Shown: piece after piece, positions 34,869 through 43,710 of the stretch
Layout of the letters: each line of letters starts with the position of its first letter
Position numbering within the stretch: position 1 is the first letter of the stretch
NCBI GenBank assembly: GCA_026399515.1
Contig: JAPLQT010000067.1
Location: 35,434-99,433, forward strand
DNA from: Pseudomonadota bacterium
GTDB taxonomy: Bacteria; Pseudomonadota; Gammaproteobacteria; Burkholderiales; Rhodocyclaceae
Length of the DNA: 64,000 bases
Direction: 5' to 3'
The notes under the pieces: generated by a model
Seen by the model: only the letters and a program-made list of their open reading frames with translations
The model's database searches: none
What the model was told of the DNA's origin: nothing
Position numbers and translations under genes: made by a program

Positions 34869-35009
34869 GTCCCGCCCCAGAACCGGCTGGAGCAACTGAC
34901 GAAAGACCGTCGAGGACAAAGGAGCATACGGATTAATGGCTAATGGCGCATTTGCTTCGAATGGCGCGACGGGCATGCCTAGCGTGTCGAGATTGTCGAC
35001 TATCACTGA
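34869..35009 (+). pseudogene. higB toxin remnant with in-frame stops
   Basis: In the frame ending at TGA 35007-35009 the sequence reads VPPQNRLEQLT, RRGQRSIRING, stop, WRICFEWRDGHA, stop, RVEIVDYH. This is the C-terminal half of a HigB/RelE-type mRNA endonuclease (usual end: GHAYDVEIVDYH). Stops at 34941-34943 (TAA) and 34980-34982 (TAG) kill it, and the 5' half is not recognisable. The intact higA antitoxin follows with normal spacing, so only the toxin has decayed. Confidence 0.8.
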
Positions 35010-35020
35010 GGAGAAACGTC

Positions 35021-35326
35021 TTGCCGCGTAAAGTGCCGCTCGCCACACCTGGTGAAATCCTGCTCCATGAATTCCTGGAGCCCATGAGCATCAGCCGGTA
35101 CCAGCTGGCGAAGGAGATCGGCGTGCCCCGGCGCCGGATCGGCGAGATTGTCGCCGGCCGTCGGGCGATTACAGCCGATACGGCCTTGCGCCTAGCCGCG
35201 TTCTTCGGTACCGACGCGCAAAGCTGGATCAACCTGCAAAGCCATTACGACACGGAAATGGCGCGGGAGGATATGGAGGCAGTTCTTTCCGACATACGGC
35301 GCTGGGATGAACTGGCGGCGGCCTGA
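35021..35326 (+). CDS. higA: HigA-type antitoxin (Xre HTH)
   Basis: TTG start at 35021 with GAGGAG 7 bp upstream, overlapping the end of the higB remnant. The 101-residue product begins LPRKVPLATPGEILLHEFLEP and has an Xre HTH (YQLAKEIGVPRRRIGEIVAGRR, TADTALRLAAFFGT) and the typical HigA tail SWINLQSHYDTE. HigA binds and neutralises HigB and represses its own operon. With the toxin gene broken it may act only as a DNA-binding protein. An ATG at 34943 lies inside the toxin remnant and is not the real start. Confidence 0.9.
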   Translation: MPRKVPLATPGEILLHEFLEPMSISRYQLAKEIGVPRRRIGEIVAGRRAITADTALRLAAFFGTDAQSWINLQSHYDTEMAREDMEAVLSDIRRWDELAAA

Positions 35327-35338
35327 TTCGGCTTTCAA

Positions 35339-36214
35339 TCAGGCCAGGCGCCCTTCTCTGTGGTCGTTCAGCGCCTGATAAATTTCCTCCTTGGTGTTCA
35401 TCACGAACGGTCCGTATTGCGCGATCGGTTCGTGCAGCGGCCGGCCGGCGATCAGCAGCGCTCTGGCGGCTTGCGCCGATTCGATCACCACTCCGTCGGC
35501 TTGCGCGGCGTTGGCAAGGATGGCCATGCGCCGCGCAGGAACCGCGGTGCCGGCGATGCTCACCTCGCCGCGATACACGTAAACAAAGGCGTTGTGATCC
35601 GCCGGCAGCGCCTGCGTGAAGCGCGACCCGGCCGGCAGGTGCAGGTCCAGGTATAGCGGCGCGGTGGCGTCGCGCGTGACCGCGCCGTGGACGCCATGGC
35701 TGGACCCGGCAATCACCGTCACGTCCACACCAGCGTCGGTCACGAAGCGCGGCAGGTCGGCGGAGGTGAAGTCGCGATACCAGGGCGCGCACATCTTGTC
35801 GCGGCCGGGCAGGTTCAACCAGAGCTGGAAGCCTTCCATCACGCCTTCCTCCTGCTGCGGAATCTCCGAATGGATCACGCCGCGTCCGGCGGTCATCCAC
35901 TGCACGCCGCCGTTTTCCAGCAAGCCCTGATGGCCCGCGCTGTCACGATGCAGCATGCGGCCGGCGATCATGTAAGTCACCGTCTCGAAGCCGCGATGCG
36001 GATGGTCGGGGAAGCCGGCGATATAGTCGTCCGGATTGTCGCTGCCGAATGCATCGAGCATCAGGAAGGGATCAAGCCGGTGCTGTAGTTGCTGCGTCAG
36101 CACCCGGGTCAGTTTCACGCCGGCGCCGTCCGAGGTCGGATTGCCGATCACTTGCTGTTCCACCGTACGGGCTTGTTTGACCTGTTCGGTAGGTTGGGCG
36201 GGATTCGTCGTCAT
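35339..36214 (-). CDS. Pirin family protein
   Basis: ATG 36214 follows AGGAGAG and gives about 291 residues. The bicupin pirin signature is clear: FPDHPHRGFETVTYMIAGRM holds two metal-binding histidines, and HRDSAGHQGLLENGGVQWMTAG with GRGVIHSEIP supplies the third His and Glu. Bacterial pirins are non-haem Fe(II) proteins; some are quercetin dioxygenases, others regulate metabolism or redox. It lies 23 bp downstream of the azoreductase gene in the same operon, opposite a LysR regulator, which points to quinone or electrophile stress. Confidence 0.94.
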   Translation of the reverse strand: MTTNPAQPTEQVKQARTVEQQVIGNPTSDGAGVKLTRVLTQQLQHRLDPFLMLDAFGSDNPDDYIAGFPDHPHRGFETVTYMIAGRMLHRDSAGHQGLLENGGVQWMTAGRGVIHSEIPQQEEGVMEGFQLWLNLPGRDKMCAPWYRDFTSADLPRFVTDAGVDVTVIAGSSHGVHGAVTRDATAPLYLDLHLPAGSRFTQALPADHNAFVYVYRGEVSIAGTAVPARRMAILANAAQADGVVIESAQAARALLIAGRPLHEPIAQYGPFVMNTKEEIYQALNDHREGRLA

Positions 36215-36237
36215 GACAGCTCTCTCCTGGATCGAAT

Positions 36238-36837
36238 TCAAGCAAACGCGGCCGCAAGCGCCGCTTCGGCTTCGGCAAAACCCTGTTGAGCCGCTTCGGG
36301 GCCCATGTTCAGCCCCTCCGCGTAAATGAATTGAATATCGGACATGCCGATGAAACCCAACACGGTTTTCAGGTAAGGCACCTGGCTGTCCGTTTCGGTA
36401 CCACGATGACGGCCGCCACGCGCCAGCGCCACAAAAACTTTCTTGCCCTTGAGCAGACCCTCCGGCCCGCTCTCCGTGTAACGGAAGGTGACACCGGCGC
36501 GGGCTATGGCATCGATCCAGTTTTTCAACTGGACCGGCACGCCGAAGTTATACATCGGTACGCCCAGCACGAGCACATCGGCGGCCTGGATTTCGGCGAT
36601 CAGCATGTCGTCGAGCGCCACGCGCTCGGCCTGCGCCGGCGTGCGCTGCTCGGCCGGCGTGAACAGGGCGCCGAGCGCAGCTTCGTCCAGGACCGGGTGC
36701 GGGTTGGCGGCGAGGTCGCGCAGCGTCAGTTTGGCTTCCGGGTCGGCCGCCAGCAAACGGGCGACGATGGAATCCGCCAGGCGGGTGGAGTTGGCCCCTA
36801 CACGGCGGGCGCTGGAGTTGATTTGCAGGATGTTCAT
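36238..36837 (-). CDS. azoR: FMN-dependent NADH-azoreductase
   Basis: The protein has 199 residues in the flavodoxin-like AzoR fold. The FMN phosphate loop ([17 protein letters not shown]), the [19 protein letters not shown] stretch that stacks on flavin, and [10 protein letters not shown] are all diagnostic. It reduces azo dyes and quinones with NADH by two-electron steps, in the cytosol. First gene of a two-gene operon with pirin; divergent from a LysR gene with 53 bp between, so that regulator probably controls it in response to quinones or similar compounds. Confidence 0.95.
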   Translation of the reverse strand: MNILQINSSARRVGANSTRLADSIVARLLAADPEAKLTLRDLAANPHPVLDEAALGALFTPAEQRTPAQAERVALDDMLIAEIQAADVLVLGVPMYNFGVPVQLKNWIDAIARAGVTFRYTESGPEGLLKGKKVFVALARGGRHRGTETDSQVPYLKTVLGFIGMSDIQFIYAEGLNMGPEAAQQGFAEAEAALAAAFA

Positions 36838-36890
36838 GGCGTGTCCTTATGGGTTGTGGATGATCTGAGGCACAGTGTATTGATGCCGAC

Positions 36891-37874
36891 ATGAACACGG
36901 AAGCCCATAAAACGGATAACATTGTTCCGTACATGGCACAATTGGAACCTAACGACTTGCTGATATTCGCCCGTGTCGCCGAGGCCGGAAGCTTCAGCCG
37001 TGCCGCGGAGCGGGTCGGCTTGCCTAAATCCACGGTATCGCGCCGCATCGCCTTGCTCGAAGACCGGCTGGGCGAGCGCCTGATGCTGCGCACCACGCGC
37101 CAACTCAAGCTGACCGAGTTCGGCGAGCAGTTGCTGGAGCATGCGCGCCAGGTGGCGGCCGAGGTCGACGCGGTGAAGGCGTTGAGCGAACATCGCCAGG
37201 TGCGCCCCAGCGGCCGGCTGCGGGTGTCGATGCCGAGCGATCTTGCCAACCTGCTGCTGACCGACATGCTTGCGGCATTTGTCGTGCTGCATCCCGCGGT
37301 ATCGCTGGAACTCGATTTATCCCCGCGGCGCGTCGACCTGATCGGCGAAAGTTTCGATATCGCCATACGCATGGGCGAACTTCCCGATGACGCGCTGCTC
37401 GCCGCACGCCGCATCGCCGTGTTTCCGAGCGGACTATATGCCGCTCCCGGATATCTGGCCGAGCGCGGCGACCCGGTATCTCCGCGGGACCTCGCCAAGC
37501 ACCATGGGCTGAGCCTGCTCGGGCGGGACGGCGAGGCCTTGCGATGGACCTTGATGCGCGCCAGGCAGCGGTGGGAAGGCTTGCCCGAGGAACGAACCAC
37601 GGCGAACTCTCCCGAACTCCTGATCAGGTTGGCGGGGGCCGGCGCCGGGATCGCCGCGGTGCCCGATTTCCTTGCCGCCCCCAGGGTGCGCCAGGGTGAA
37701 TTGCGCCGCGTCTTGCCCGACTGGTGCCTGCCTTCGGGCACGGCGTGGGCGGTGTTTCTGGGCCGCCGCCTGATGCCGGCGAAGACCCGCGCTTTCATCG
37801 ACATGATCGAAGCCGCGCTGTCCGGGTCGCAGCCGCGGAAACAAAGTTTGGGCGAGAGCGATGCCAGCGCGTAA
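36891..37874 (+). CDS. LysR family transcription regulator
   Basis: The protein has 327 residues. The N-terminal winged HTH is LLIFARVAEAGSFSRAAERVGLPKSTVSRRIALLEDRLG (about residues 22-60); the effector domain (about 100-305) shows RLRVSMPSDLANLLL and SFDIAIRMGELPDD. Met15 (36933) could be the true start because the HTH begins soon after it. It is divergent from azoR-pirin with a short shared promoter region, the usual layout for a LysR protein that activates its neighbour and represses itself. The inducer is unknown. Confidence 0.92.
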   Translation: MNTEAHKTDNIVPYMAQLEPNDLLIFARVAEAGSFSRAAERVGLPKSTVSRRIALLEDRLGERLMLRTTRQLKLTEFGEQLLEHARQVAAEVDAVKALSEHRQVRPSGRLRVSMPSDLANLLLTDMLAAFVVLHPAVSLELDLSPRRVDLIGESFDIAIRMGELPDDALLAARRIAVFPSGLYAAPGYLAERGDPVSPRDLAKHHGLSLLGRDGEALRWTLMRARQRWEGLPEERTTANSPELLIRLAGAGAGIAAVPDFLAAPRVRQGELRRVLPDWCLPSGTAWAVFLGRRLMPAKTRAFIDMIEAALSGSQPRKQSLGESDASA

Positions 37875-37921
37875 AATGCCGTGCGCGCGGCTTAGTGCCA
37901 ACGAATTTTGGAGAACAGGTT

Positions 37922-38578
37922 ATGGCGGGTGGATTTTTTAGCAGACTGATCGCGTCGTTATCCCCGAAAAGCGACAATTACTTTGCGCTCTTCAATGAGT
38001 TGGCGGCTTTAACAGTAAAGGGTGCAAAAACTCTGGCGACCATGAGCTCGGTGCAGGATCCGGCGACTTTCGATCGTCTATTTATCGAGATCACGAAAAC
38101 CGAAGGCGAAGCGGACGAGGTCACCAAGAAGATATTCCTGTCTTTGCACAAGACCTTCATCACGCCCTTCGACCGCTGGGAGATCAAGGATCTGGCCATG
38201 GCTCTCGACGACATGATCGACTACATGGAAGATATTCCGCAGCGTGCGAGGCTTTACGGCCCCGGCCACTTTACCCCCGAGATGGCGGCGCTGGGCCAGA
38301 TCGCCCTGCGCGCCACCGAGAAGGTCCAGGAGGCGGTGCTGCTCCTGTCCGACATGAACAATGCCCAGCGCATCTCCAAGGCCTGCCATGAAATATCCGA
38401 GATCGAGAGCGATGCCGACCGCGTCATGCGGGCGGGAATGGAAAGACTGTTCGCCGAGGTGACGGATGCCCGCGCCTTGATCCGAGCCAAGGAACTCTAT
38501 GAACTCTTCGAGGAAGCGGTCGACCGCTGCGAAGACGCCGCCGATGTCATTCATGGCATAGTTCTGGAACGGATATGA
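37922..38578 (+). CDS. DUF47/PhoU-like phosphate transport accessory protein
   Basis: ATG 37922 follows GGAGAACAGG and gives 218 residues, all helical. The family pattern of PhoU-like DUF47 proteins is visible: FFSRLIASLSPKSDNYFALF, EGEADEVTKKIFLSLHKTFITPFDRWEI, ALDDMIDYMED, and SDADRVMRAGMERLF. The acidic E-x3-D-x-D positions bind metals. These proteins are encoded with Pit transporters and are thought to control them. It overlaps pit by four bases (ATGA), so the two are translated together. Confidence 0.93.
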   Translation: MAGGFFSRLIASLSPKSDNYFALFNELAALTVKGAKTLATMSSVQDPATFDRLFIEITKTEGEADEVTKKIFLSLHKTFITPFDRWEIKDLAMALDDMIDYMEDIPQRARLYGPGHFTPEMAALGQIALRATEKVQEAVLLLSDMNNAQRISKACHEISEIESDADRVMRAGMERLFAEVTDARALIRAKELYELFEEAVDRCEDAADVIHGIVLERI

Positions 38579-39576
38579 CCGAGCAGGCGTTCCTGATCAT
38601 GGCGACCCTGGTCGTCGTGGCCTTGTTGTTCGACTTCATGAACGGATTCCATGACGCCGCCAATTCCATCGCGCTGATGGTGTCGACGCGGCTGCTGACG
38701 CCGCAGGCGGCGGTGGTCTGGGCGGCATTCTTCAATCTCGTCGCGGTGTTCTTCTTCGGCATGCAAGTAGCCAAGACCGTCGGCTCCGGCATCGTTTCCC
38801 CGGCGATCGTTGACAACGCGGTGATATTCGGCGCGTTGTGCGGCGCCATCATCTGGAACATCGTCACCTGGTGGTTCGGCATCCCGTCTTCCTCCTCGCA
38901 CGCGTTGGTCGGCGGCCTGGTCGGTGCGGCCCTGGCCAAGGCCGGCTGGAGCGCCATCGTTGCCCAGGGGCTGATCAAGACTTCCGCGGCGATCATCCTC
39001 TCGCCGCTCTTCGGCTTATTGCTGGCGCTGGTGCTGGCAATCGCCTTGCTGTGGATTTTCGAGAAAGCGTCGCCGCATCCGATCGAACGAACCTTCAACA
39101 AGCTGCAATTTGTTTCCTCTTCCCTCTACAGCCTGGGTCATGGGGCGAATGACGCCCAGAAAACCATGGGCATCATCACCGTCCTGCTGCTCTCCAACGG
39201 CTACTTGCAAGGTGAATTTGCCGTGCCTTTCTGGGTCATGATCTCCTGCCAGATCGCGATGGGCCTCGGGACGCTGTTTGGCGGTTGGCGCATCGTCCGG
39301 ACCATGGGACTGGGCATCACCAAGATCAAGCCCACGGGCGGATTCTGCGCCCAGACCTCGGGAGCGATAGCGCTGTTTCTCGCAACCTGGATGGGCATTC
39401 CGGTATCGACGACGCACACCATCACCGGTGCGATTGTCGGGGTGGGCTTGTCGCGCCGCGTCTCCGCGGTGCGCTGGGGACTGGCTTCGCGCATCGTCTG
39501 GGCCTGGGTGCTGACCATCCCGGTTTCCGGCCTGATCGCCGCCTTGTTCTGGAAAGTCGGCCACGAATTGTTTTGA
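38575..39576 (+). CDS. pit: Low-affinity inorganic phosphate transporter Pit
   Basis: The protein has 333 residues with about ten membrane helices. The two inverted family motifs are present: FDFMNGFHDAANSIA near the N-terminus and SLGHGANDAQKTMGI in the second half; GIPSSSSHALVGG and GIPVSTTHTITGAIVG are the paired S/T-S/T-H loops. It takes up phosphate as a metal-phosphate complex using the proton gradient. It is translationally coupled to the DUF47 gene. No pho box was recognised upstream. Confidence 0.95.
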   Translation: MTEQAFLIMATLVVVALLFDFMNGFHDAANSIALMVSTRLLTPQAAVVWAAFFNLVAVFFFGMQVAKTVGSGIVSPAIVDNAVIFGALCGAIIWNIVTWWFGIPSSSSHALVGGLVGAALAKAGWSAIVAQGLIKTSAAIILSPLFGLLLALVLAIALLWIFEKASPHPIERTFNKLQFVSSSLYSLGHGANDAQKTMGIITVLLLSNGYLQGEFAVPFWVMISCQIAMGLGTLFGGWRIVRTMGLGITKIKPTGGFCAQTSGAIALFLATWMGIPVSTTHTITGAIVGVGLSRRVSAVRWGLASRIVWAWVLTIPVSGLIAALFWKVGHELF

Positions 39577-39659
39577 TCCGATACTCGCCGCCGACCGGAT
39601 CGACTCCAACCTCGCGCTCGTCATGGCCGAGGAGGAGGGCGGCAAGAAAGGCTATGCCC

Positions 39660-40332
39660 ATGACTGCTGACACCCGTTTCATTTACGGCTTCCATGCCGT
39701 CATCGCCAAGCTGCGCAACAACTCCGACGACGTGCGCGAAATCTTCCTCGACCGTTCCCGCCAAGACGCTCGCGCCCGGGACCTGGTGAAACTGGCCGAG
39801 ACCCTGGGCGTGCGCCTGATTCCTTCAGATGGCGCGCGCCTCGACGGCATGTCCGGCAGCGCGGCGCGGCACCAGGGCGTGGTGGCGCGCGTGGCGGCGA
39901 CGCAGCGCGTGCTCAAGCTCGACGACGTGCTCGACACGCTGGCCGAACCGGCATTGTTGCTGGTGCTCGACGGCGTGCAGGATCCGCATAATCTCGGCGC
40001 CTGCCTGCGGGTCGCCGATGCCGCCGGAGTACATGCGGTGATCGCGCCGAAAGACCGCGCCTGCGGCCTCAATGCCACCGCCATCAAGGTGGCGAGCGGC
40101 GCCGCCGAGAGCGTGCCCTACATTACCGTCAGATCAGAGCGGTCCGCTGGCCTGGGTGCTGGGCGCCGAAGGCGACGGCTTGCGCCGCCTGACGCGCGAC
40201 ACCTGCGACCGCCTGGCGCGCATCCCGATGCTCGGCAGCGTCGCCAGCCTCAACGTTTCCGTTGCCAGCGGCATCTGCCTGTTCGAGGCGAGACGGCAGC
40301 GCGGCGTGAATAGTCTGAAAGCGAAGAGTTAG
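39660..40332 (+). pseudogene. rlmB: 23S rRNA Gm2251 methyltransferase RlmB, with internal deletion and frameshift near 40130
   Basis: The first frame starts at ATG 39660 (or 39654) with FIYGFHAVIAKLRNN and covers the substrate-binding domain and the SPOUT start ([37 protein letters not shown]). The second frame resumes with [19 protein letters not shown] and the knot motif [23 protein letters not shown] to 40332. Homologues have about 33 residues between YITV and GPLA (TNLARTLRELK onward, ending in a V-G-T strand); these are missing and the frame changes, consistent with a loss of roughly 98-101 bases. As written the enzyme cannot fold normally. Its usual operon partner rnr is also damaged in this window. 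Confidence 0.85.
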
Positions 40333-41561
40333 GCTGCTGCCGTAGCAGTGCGCCGAGACTCCAGGCTGCTCTCCTCGATCGGCAGGTTGAGAAGAGCCGC
40401 GACGATGCCCAGGGCGATGCAGATCATCCAGACGATGTCGTAGGAGCCGGTGCTGTCGAACAGGCGGCCGCCCAGCCAGACGCCGAGGAAGCTGCCGATC
40501 TGGTGGCTGAAGAAGACAAAGCCCGAGAGCATGCCGAGATAGCGCACCCCGAACACCTGGGCGACGATGCCGTTGGTCAGGGGCACCGTCGACAGCCACA
40601 GGAAGCCGATGGTGGCGGCGAACACGTAGACGGACAATGGCGTCAGCGGCAGCAGCAGGAACAGGCTGATCACCACACTGCGCAACAGGTAGATGCCGGC
40701 CAGCAGATAGCGTTTCGGGAAACGCCCGCCGAGCGTGCCGGCGGTATAGGTGCCGAAGATGTTGAACAGTCCGATCAGCGCCAGCGCCGTCATGCCGACA
40801 TTGCCGTTCATGCCCTTGTCGAGCAGGTAGGTCGGCAAATGCACGCCGATGAAGACCACCTGGAAGCCGCAAACGAAATAGCCCAGCGTCAGCAACACGA
40901 AGCCGCGTTCGCCCAGGGATTCTGAGAAAGCCTGGCGCGCGCTTTGCCCGCCGCCCGCCGCCGCACCTTCGGTGATGCCCCGGGTCAGCGCCGAGCCGAG
41001 TGGCACGATCAGGAAAGCCGTTGCGGCGAAGATCAGCAGGGTGCCGAACCAGCCCATGCCATCGATTAGGCCTGCCGCCACCGGCACCATCAGGAACTGG
41101 CCGAAGGAGCCGGCCGCCGCGACGATGCCCATGGCCCAGGTGCGCCGTTCCGCCGGTATCAGCTTGCCCATCGCCGAAAACACCACGCTGTAGGTGACGC
41201 CGCTCTGGGCGATGCCTATCATCAAGCCGGCGCTGGCGGCAAAGCCGCTGCCGGTGTTCGACCAAGCCATGCCGAGCAGGCCGGCGACATACAGCAGGCC
41301 GCCGGCCCAGAGCACGCGCCGCGCGCCGTAGCGGTCGGCAAGCAGGCCGGCGAAAGGTTGAGCCGCGCCCCACAACAGGTTCTGCAAGGCAAGCGCCAGC
41401 GAGAACACCTCGCGGCTCCAGCCATTGTCAACGGTCATCGGCGTCAGGAACAGGCCGAAGGTGTGGCGTATGCCCATCGCCACACAAACGATCAAGGCGG
41501 CGAAGAGCAGCACGGAAGCCAGCGGGCGGGGAGTAGATGATATCGTCATGGTCTTGGTCAT
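40329..41561 (-). CDS. MFS transporter
   Basis: The ATG at 41561 gives 410 residues with twelve predicted helices. The loop 2-3 motif appears as [17 protein letters not shown], and the middle loop carries [15 protein letters not shown]. It resembles oxalate/formate antiporter-like or monocarboxylate transporters (motifs [14 protein letters not shown] and [20 protein letters not shown]), but the substrate is unknown. Its stop overlaps the end of rlmB. The leader (41562-41711) contains a run of nine or ten C next to a G-rich stretch that could be misread. Confidence 0.88.
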   Translation of the reverse strand: MTKTMTISSTPRPLASVLLFAALIVCVAMGIRHTFGLFLTPMTVDNGWSREVFSLALALQNLLWGAAQPFAGLLADRYGARRVLWAGGLLYVAGLLGMAWSNTGSGFAASAGLMIGIAQSGVTYSVVFSAMGKLIPAERRTWAMGIVAAAGSFGQFLMVPVAAGLIDGMGWFGTLLIFAATAFLIVPLGSALTRGITEGAAAGGGQSARQAFSESLGERGFVLLTLGYFVCGFQVVFIGVHLPTYLLDKGMNGNVGMTALALIGLFNIFGTYTAGTLGGRFPKRYLLAGIYLLRSVVISLFLLLPLTPLSVYVFAATIGFLWLSTVPLTNGIVAQVFGVRYLGMLSGFVFFSHQIGSFLGVWLGGRLFDSTGSYDIVWMICIALGIVAALLNLPIEESSLESRRTATAAA

Positions 41562-41711
41562 GGGCGGTGGGCGGTTAGCGTGAAATACGGTTACGAAGCA
41601 CCCCCCCCCGCCTGGGCGGGGGTTGGGGGTGGGGGTGTAACCGCTGGTTTTGAACGATTTCATGGCACGGGAGGTGGTTTGTCGACGATGCGAGCTAAGT
41701 TGAAAGAACGG

Positions 41712-42170
41712 CTATGCAGTGGCGAGCAAGTCCAGGGTGTCGTCGAGGATCACGTGCAAGTGCTGCAATGCCTCGCTGCCCAGCAGTTCCTGCATTTCAC
41801 GCTGGGCCTCGCGCCAGCGCGGCATCGTCGCCGTGAAAACCCTGCGGCCGGCCGGTGTCAGATGCACGCTGCGGCTGCGCGCGTCCTTGCCGGCGCCGAG
41901 CTCGACATGGCTGGCGGAAATCAGCGGGCGCAGATTGCGCGTCAGGGTCGTTCGATCCATCGCCAACTGCGCCGCCAGATCGGAGATCGACATCCCGTCG
42001 GCGCCGGCTAGCGTCGCCAGCAGCGAGAACTGGGTGATGCGCAACCCGCTGGGCTGTAGATGCACTTCATAGCGCTGCGTGATGCGCCGCGTCAGCTTGC
42101 GCAGCCGCAGGAAGGTGCAGCCGCGCGGTTTTGCGGGAGAGGGTGCTGGCAGAGTGGACTGCTTGGGCAT
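41712..42170 (-). CDS. MarR family transcription regulator
   Basis: From ATG 42170 the product has about 152 residues. The winged HTH lies in GLRITQFSLLATLAGADGMSISDLAAQLAMDRTTLTRNLRPL, the wing in KDARSRSVHLTPAGR, with the helical dimer region at the ends. MarR proteins repress nearby genes until a small aromatic or other ligand binds. The divergent thioesterase gene, which shares the promoter region, and the MFS transporter downstream are its natural targets. Confidence 0.9.
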   Translation of the reverse strand: MPKQSTLPAPSPAKPRGCTFLRLRKLTRRITQRYEVHLQPSGLRITQFSLLATLAGADGMSISDLAAQLAMDRTTLTRNLRPLISASHVELGAGKDARSRSVHLTPAGRRVFTATMPRWREAQREMQELLGSEALQHLHVILDDTLDLLATA

Positions 42171-42180
42171 GGCGTTCCGG

Positions 42181-42217
42181 TTGACAAGTAAGGCGAGCCT
42201 GATTAGTGTATATGCAC
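42181..42217 (+). promoter_or_regulatory. Predicted sigma-70 promoter with imperfect palindrome in the MarR/thioesterase gap
   Basis: TTGACA (42181-42186), a 17-bp spacer and TAGTGT (42204-42209) form a promoter pointing at the thioesterase. The near-palindrome GTGTATATGCAC (42206-42217) covers the -10 region and could be the MarR operator. A start of transcription near 42216 supports translation from ATG 42233 rather than from upstream codons. Confidence 0.5.
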
Positions 42218-42232
42218 GTTTATTTTTTTGCA

Positions 42233-42769
42233 ATGGAGAATCAATTGAACAGCGAAAATGTGCGGGCGCAATGGCTGGCCGAGGAAGCCGAGATCCGCGC
42301 CCGCCTGGGTGTGCCGGGCGTGGTGACTCTGGAGCAATTGCGATCCATGCCCGGGTTGGAGTTCTTCGAGCGCATGGGGCGCGGCGAACTGCCGTCGGCG
42401 CCCATCGGTACGGTGTTCGATTTCATACCGGTCGAATGGAAGAAGGGTCGCGTGGTGTTCCAGGGCACACCGAAGAAGGCTTACTACAATCCCATCGGCA
42501 GCGTGCATGGCGGCTATGCCGCGACCTTGCTGGATTCCTGCCTGGGCTGCGCCGTGCATTCGATGCTCCCCGAGCACACCGGTTACACCACAGTCGAACT
42601 CAAGGTGAATTACATACGCCCGTTGACGGAAGACACCGGTCCGGTGCGGGCGGAGGGCAAGGTGGTCAGCGTCGGCCGGCAAGTCGGCATCGCCGAGGGC
42701 CGCATCCACGACGCCAGCGGCAAGCTGTACGCTTTTGCGACGACGAGCTGCCTGATATTTCCGCTATGA
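42233..42769 (+). CDS. PaaI-type hotdog-fold thioesterase
   Basis: Start ATG 42233 gives 178 residues. The N-terminal third is helical; the hotdog fold has the PaaI signature NPIGSVHGGYAATLLDSCLG, where HGG marks the long helix start and the following Asp is catalytic. Next come TTVELKVNYIRPLTEDTG and the late GRQVGIAEGRIHDASGKLYAFATTSC. Such enzymes hydrolyse aromatic or acyl-CoA thioesters. Regulation by the divergent MarR protein suggests an aromatic-acid or detoxification role. Confidence 0.9.
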   Translation: MENQLNSENVRAQWLAEEAEIRARLGVPGVVTLEQLRSMPGLEFFERMGRGELPSAPIGTVFDFIPVEWKKGRVVFQGTPKKAYYNPIGSVHGGYAATLLDSCLGCAVHSMLPEHTGYTTVELKVNYIRPLTEDTGPVRAEGKVVSVGRQVGIAEGRIHDASGKLYAFATTSCLIFPL

Positions 42770-42775
42770 AACTGC

Positions 42776-42801
42776 GGCGTGTTTTCAACTGAAAACACGC
42801 C
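42776..42801. terminator. Strong hairpin between the convergent thioesterase and HU genes
   Basis: Twelve-base arms GGCGTGTTTTCA (42776-42787) and TGAAAACACGCC (42790-42801) are exact complements with only AC between them. The A/T-rich inner stem suits a bidirectional terminator. Confidence 0.75.
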
Positions 42802-42822
42802 ACAGGGCCGTTCGAGGAAGAA

Positions 42823-43113
42823 TTATTTCTTGGCTTTCTTGCCGGAGACGGCGGCTTTGAAGCCGGCGCCCGCGGAGAATTTCGGGACGGTGGTGGCGGC
42901 GATCTTGAGCGCTTCACCGGTGCGCGGGTTCTTGCCGGCGCGGGCCGCGCGCTTGGAAGACTTGAATGTGCCGAATCCGACCAGGGTGACGGTGTCACCT
43001 TTGGCGACGGCTTTGACCACGGCTGCAACGATGGCGTCCACTACCTTGCCGGCGGCGGCCTTGCTGAGATCAGATTCTTTGGCGGCGACGTCGACCAATT
43101 CAGATTTGTTCAT
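42823..43113 (-). CDS. DNA-binding protein HU
   Basis: The protein has 96 residues with the classic HU/IHF fold: MNKSELVDVAAKESDLSKAAA at the N-terminus, VTLVGFGTFKSSKRAARAGKNPRTGE in the DNA-binding arm with its Arg-Asn-Pro tip, and PKFSAGAGFKAAV before a lysine-rich end. It compacts and bends DNA as a dimer. AAGGATCCGG precedes the ATG. Monocistronic, between two hairpin-bounded neighbours. Confidence 0.96.
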   Translation of the reverse strand: MNKSELVDVAAKESDLSKAAAGKVVDAIVAAVVKAVAKGDTVTLVGFGTFKSSKRAARAGKNPRTGEALKIAATTVPKFSAGAGFKAAVSGKKAKK

Positions 43114-43288
43114 TCCGGATCCTTTCAGTTAGTGAGGGAAAGCCACATGGCTGCCGCGATTCTACCCGCCGAATTACACCGCGCGCATGCTGGCGCCGCA
43201 AAAATAAATTAGGAATTGTTTTGCCTGGCGGTATTGCCCCGAAGCCGCTCCCAGTGTGGTCGCCGGTTGTTTTCCGGCCAAGCGACGA

Positions 43289-43654
43289 TTATTCCCGCTT
43301 CAATAAGGACTTGAGATTGGCGAACGGGTTGTGGGTAGCCGGACCTCCGGCGGATTGGGATTGCGATTCGCGGGTGGCCGTCGATGCGTCCGCTTCGAGA
43401 TAGCGCGAATGCTCGTTATCGTGGCAGTAAAGGCATAACAATTCCCAGTTGCTGCCATCCGGGGGATTGTTGTCGTGGTTGTGATCCTTGTGATGAACGG
43501 TTAGCTGTTGAAGATTGGCGCGGGTGAATTCGCGGGTACAGCGGCCGCAAACCCAGGGGTAGATCTTCAGGGCCTGCTCGCGATAATCTTTTTCCCGCTT
43601 CTCCCGGTTGAGCCGGGCTTCGGCGACAATTCGGTCCAGTTTGTCTGTCGACAT
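43289..43654 (-). CDS. YajD-like HNH nuclease family protein
   Basis: ATG 43654 follows GGAGCAG and gives 121 residues. The zinc-held HNH motif is visible: CGRC, then LTVHHKDHNHDNNPPDGSNWELLCLYCHDNEH, with CXXC pairs at both ends and the catalytic HH-D-H-N core. YajD proteins are small putative nucleases of unknown role. The tail (PATHNPFANLKSLLKRE) is typical of the family. Divergent from yaeQ with 56 bp between. Confidence 0.92.
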   Translation of the reverse strand: MSTDKLDRIVAEARLNREKREKDYREQALKIYPWVCGRCTREFTRANLQQLTVHHKDHNHDNNPPDGSNWELLCLYCHDNEHSRYLEADASTATRESQSQSAGGPATHNPFANLKSLLKRE

Positions 43655-43710
43655 CGGCTGCTCCTTCAAATAAAGATTAACATGCTCCACCCCAAAATCC
43701 AAAAAACACC

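Noticed and set aside
39577..39659. Open frame between pit and rlmB reading ADRIDSNLALVMAEEEGG
   Set aside because: Codon use looks protein-like, but it has no start or upstream coding continuity; I cannot support a gene or remnant.
41590..41640. C-run next to a G-rich tract resembling an inverted repeat or G-quadruplex
   Set aside because: Low-complexity sequence; pairing is not specific and the run length may be a sequencing artefact.
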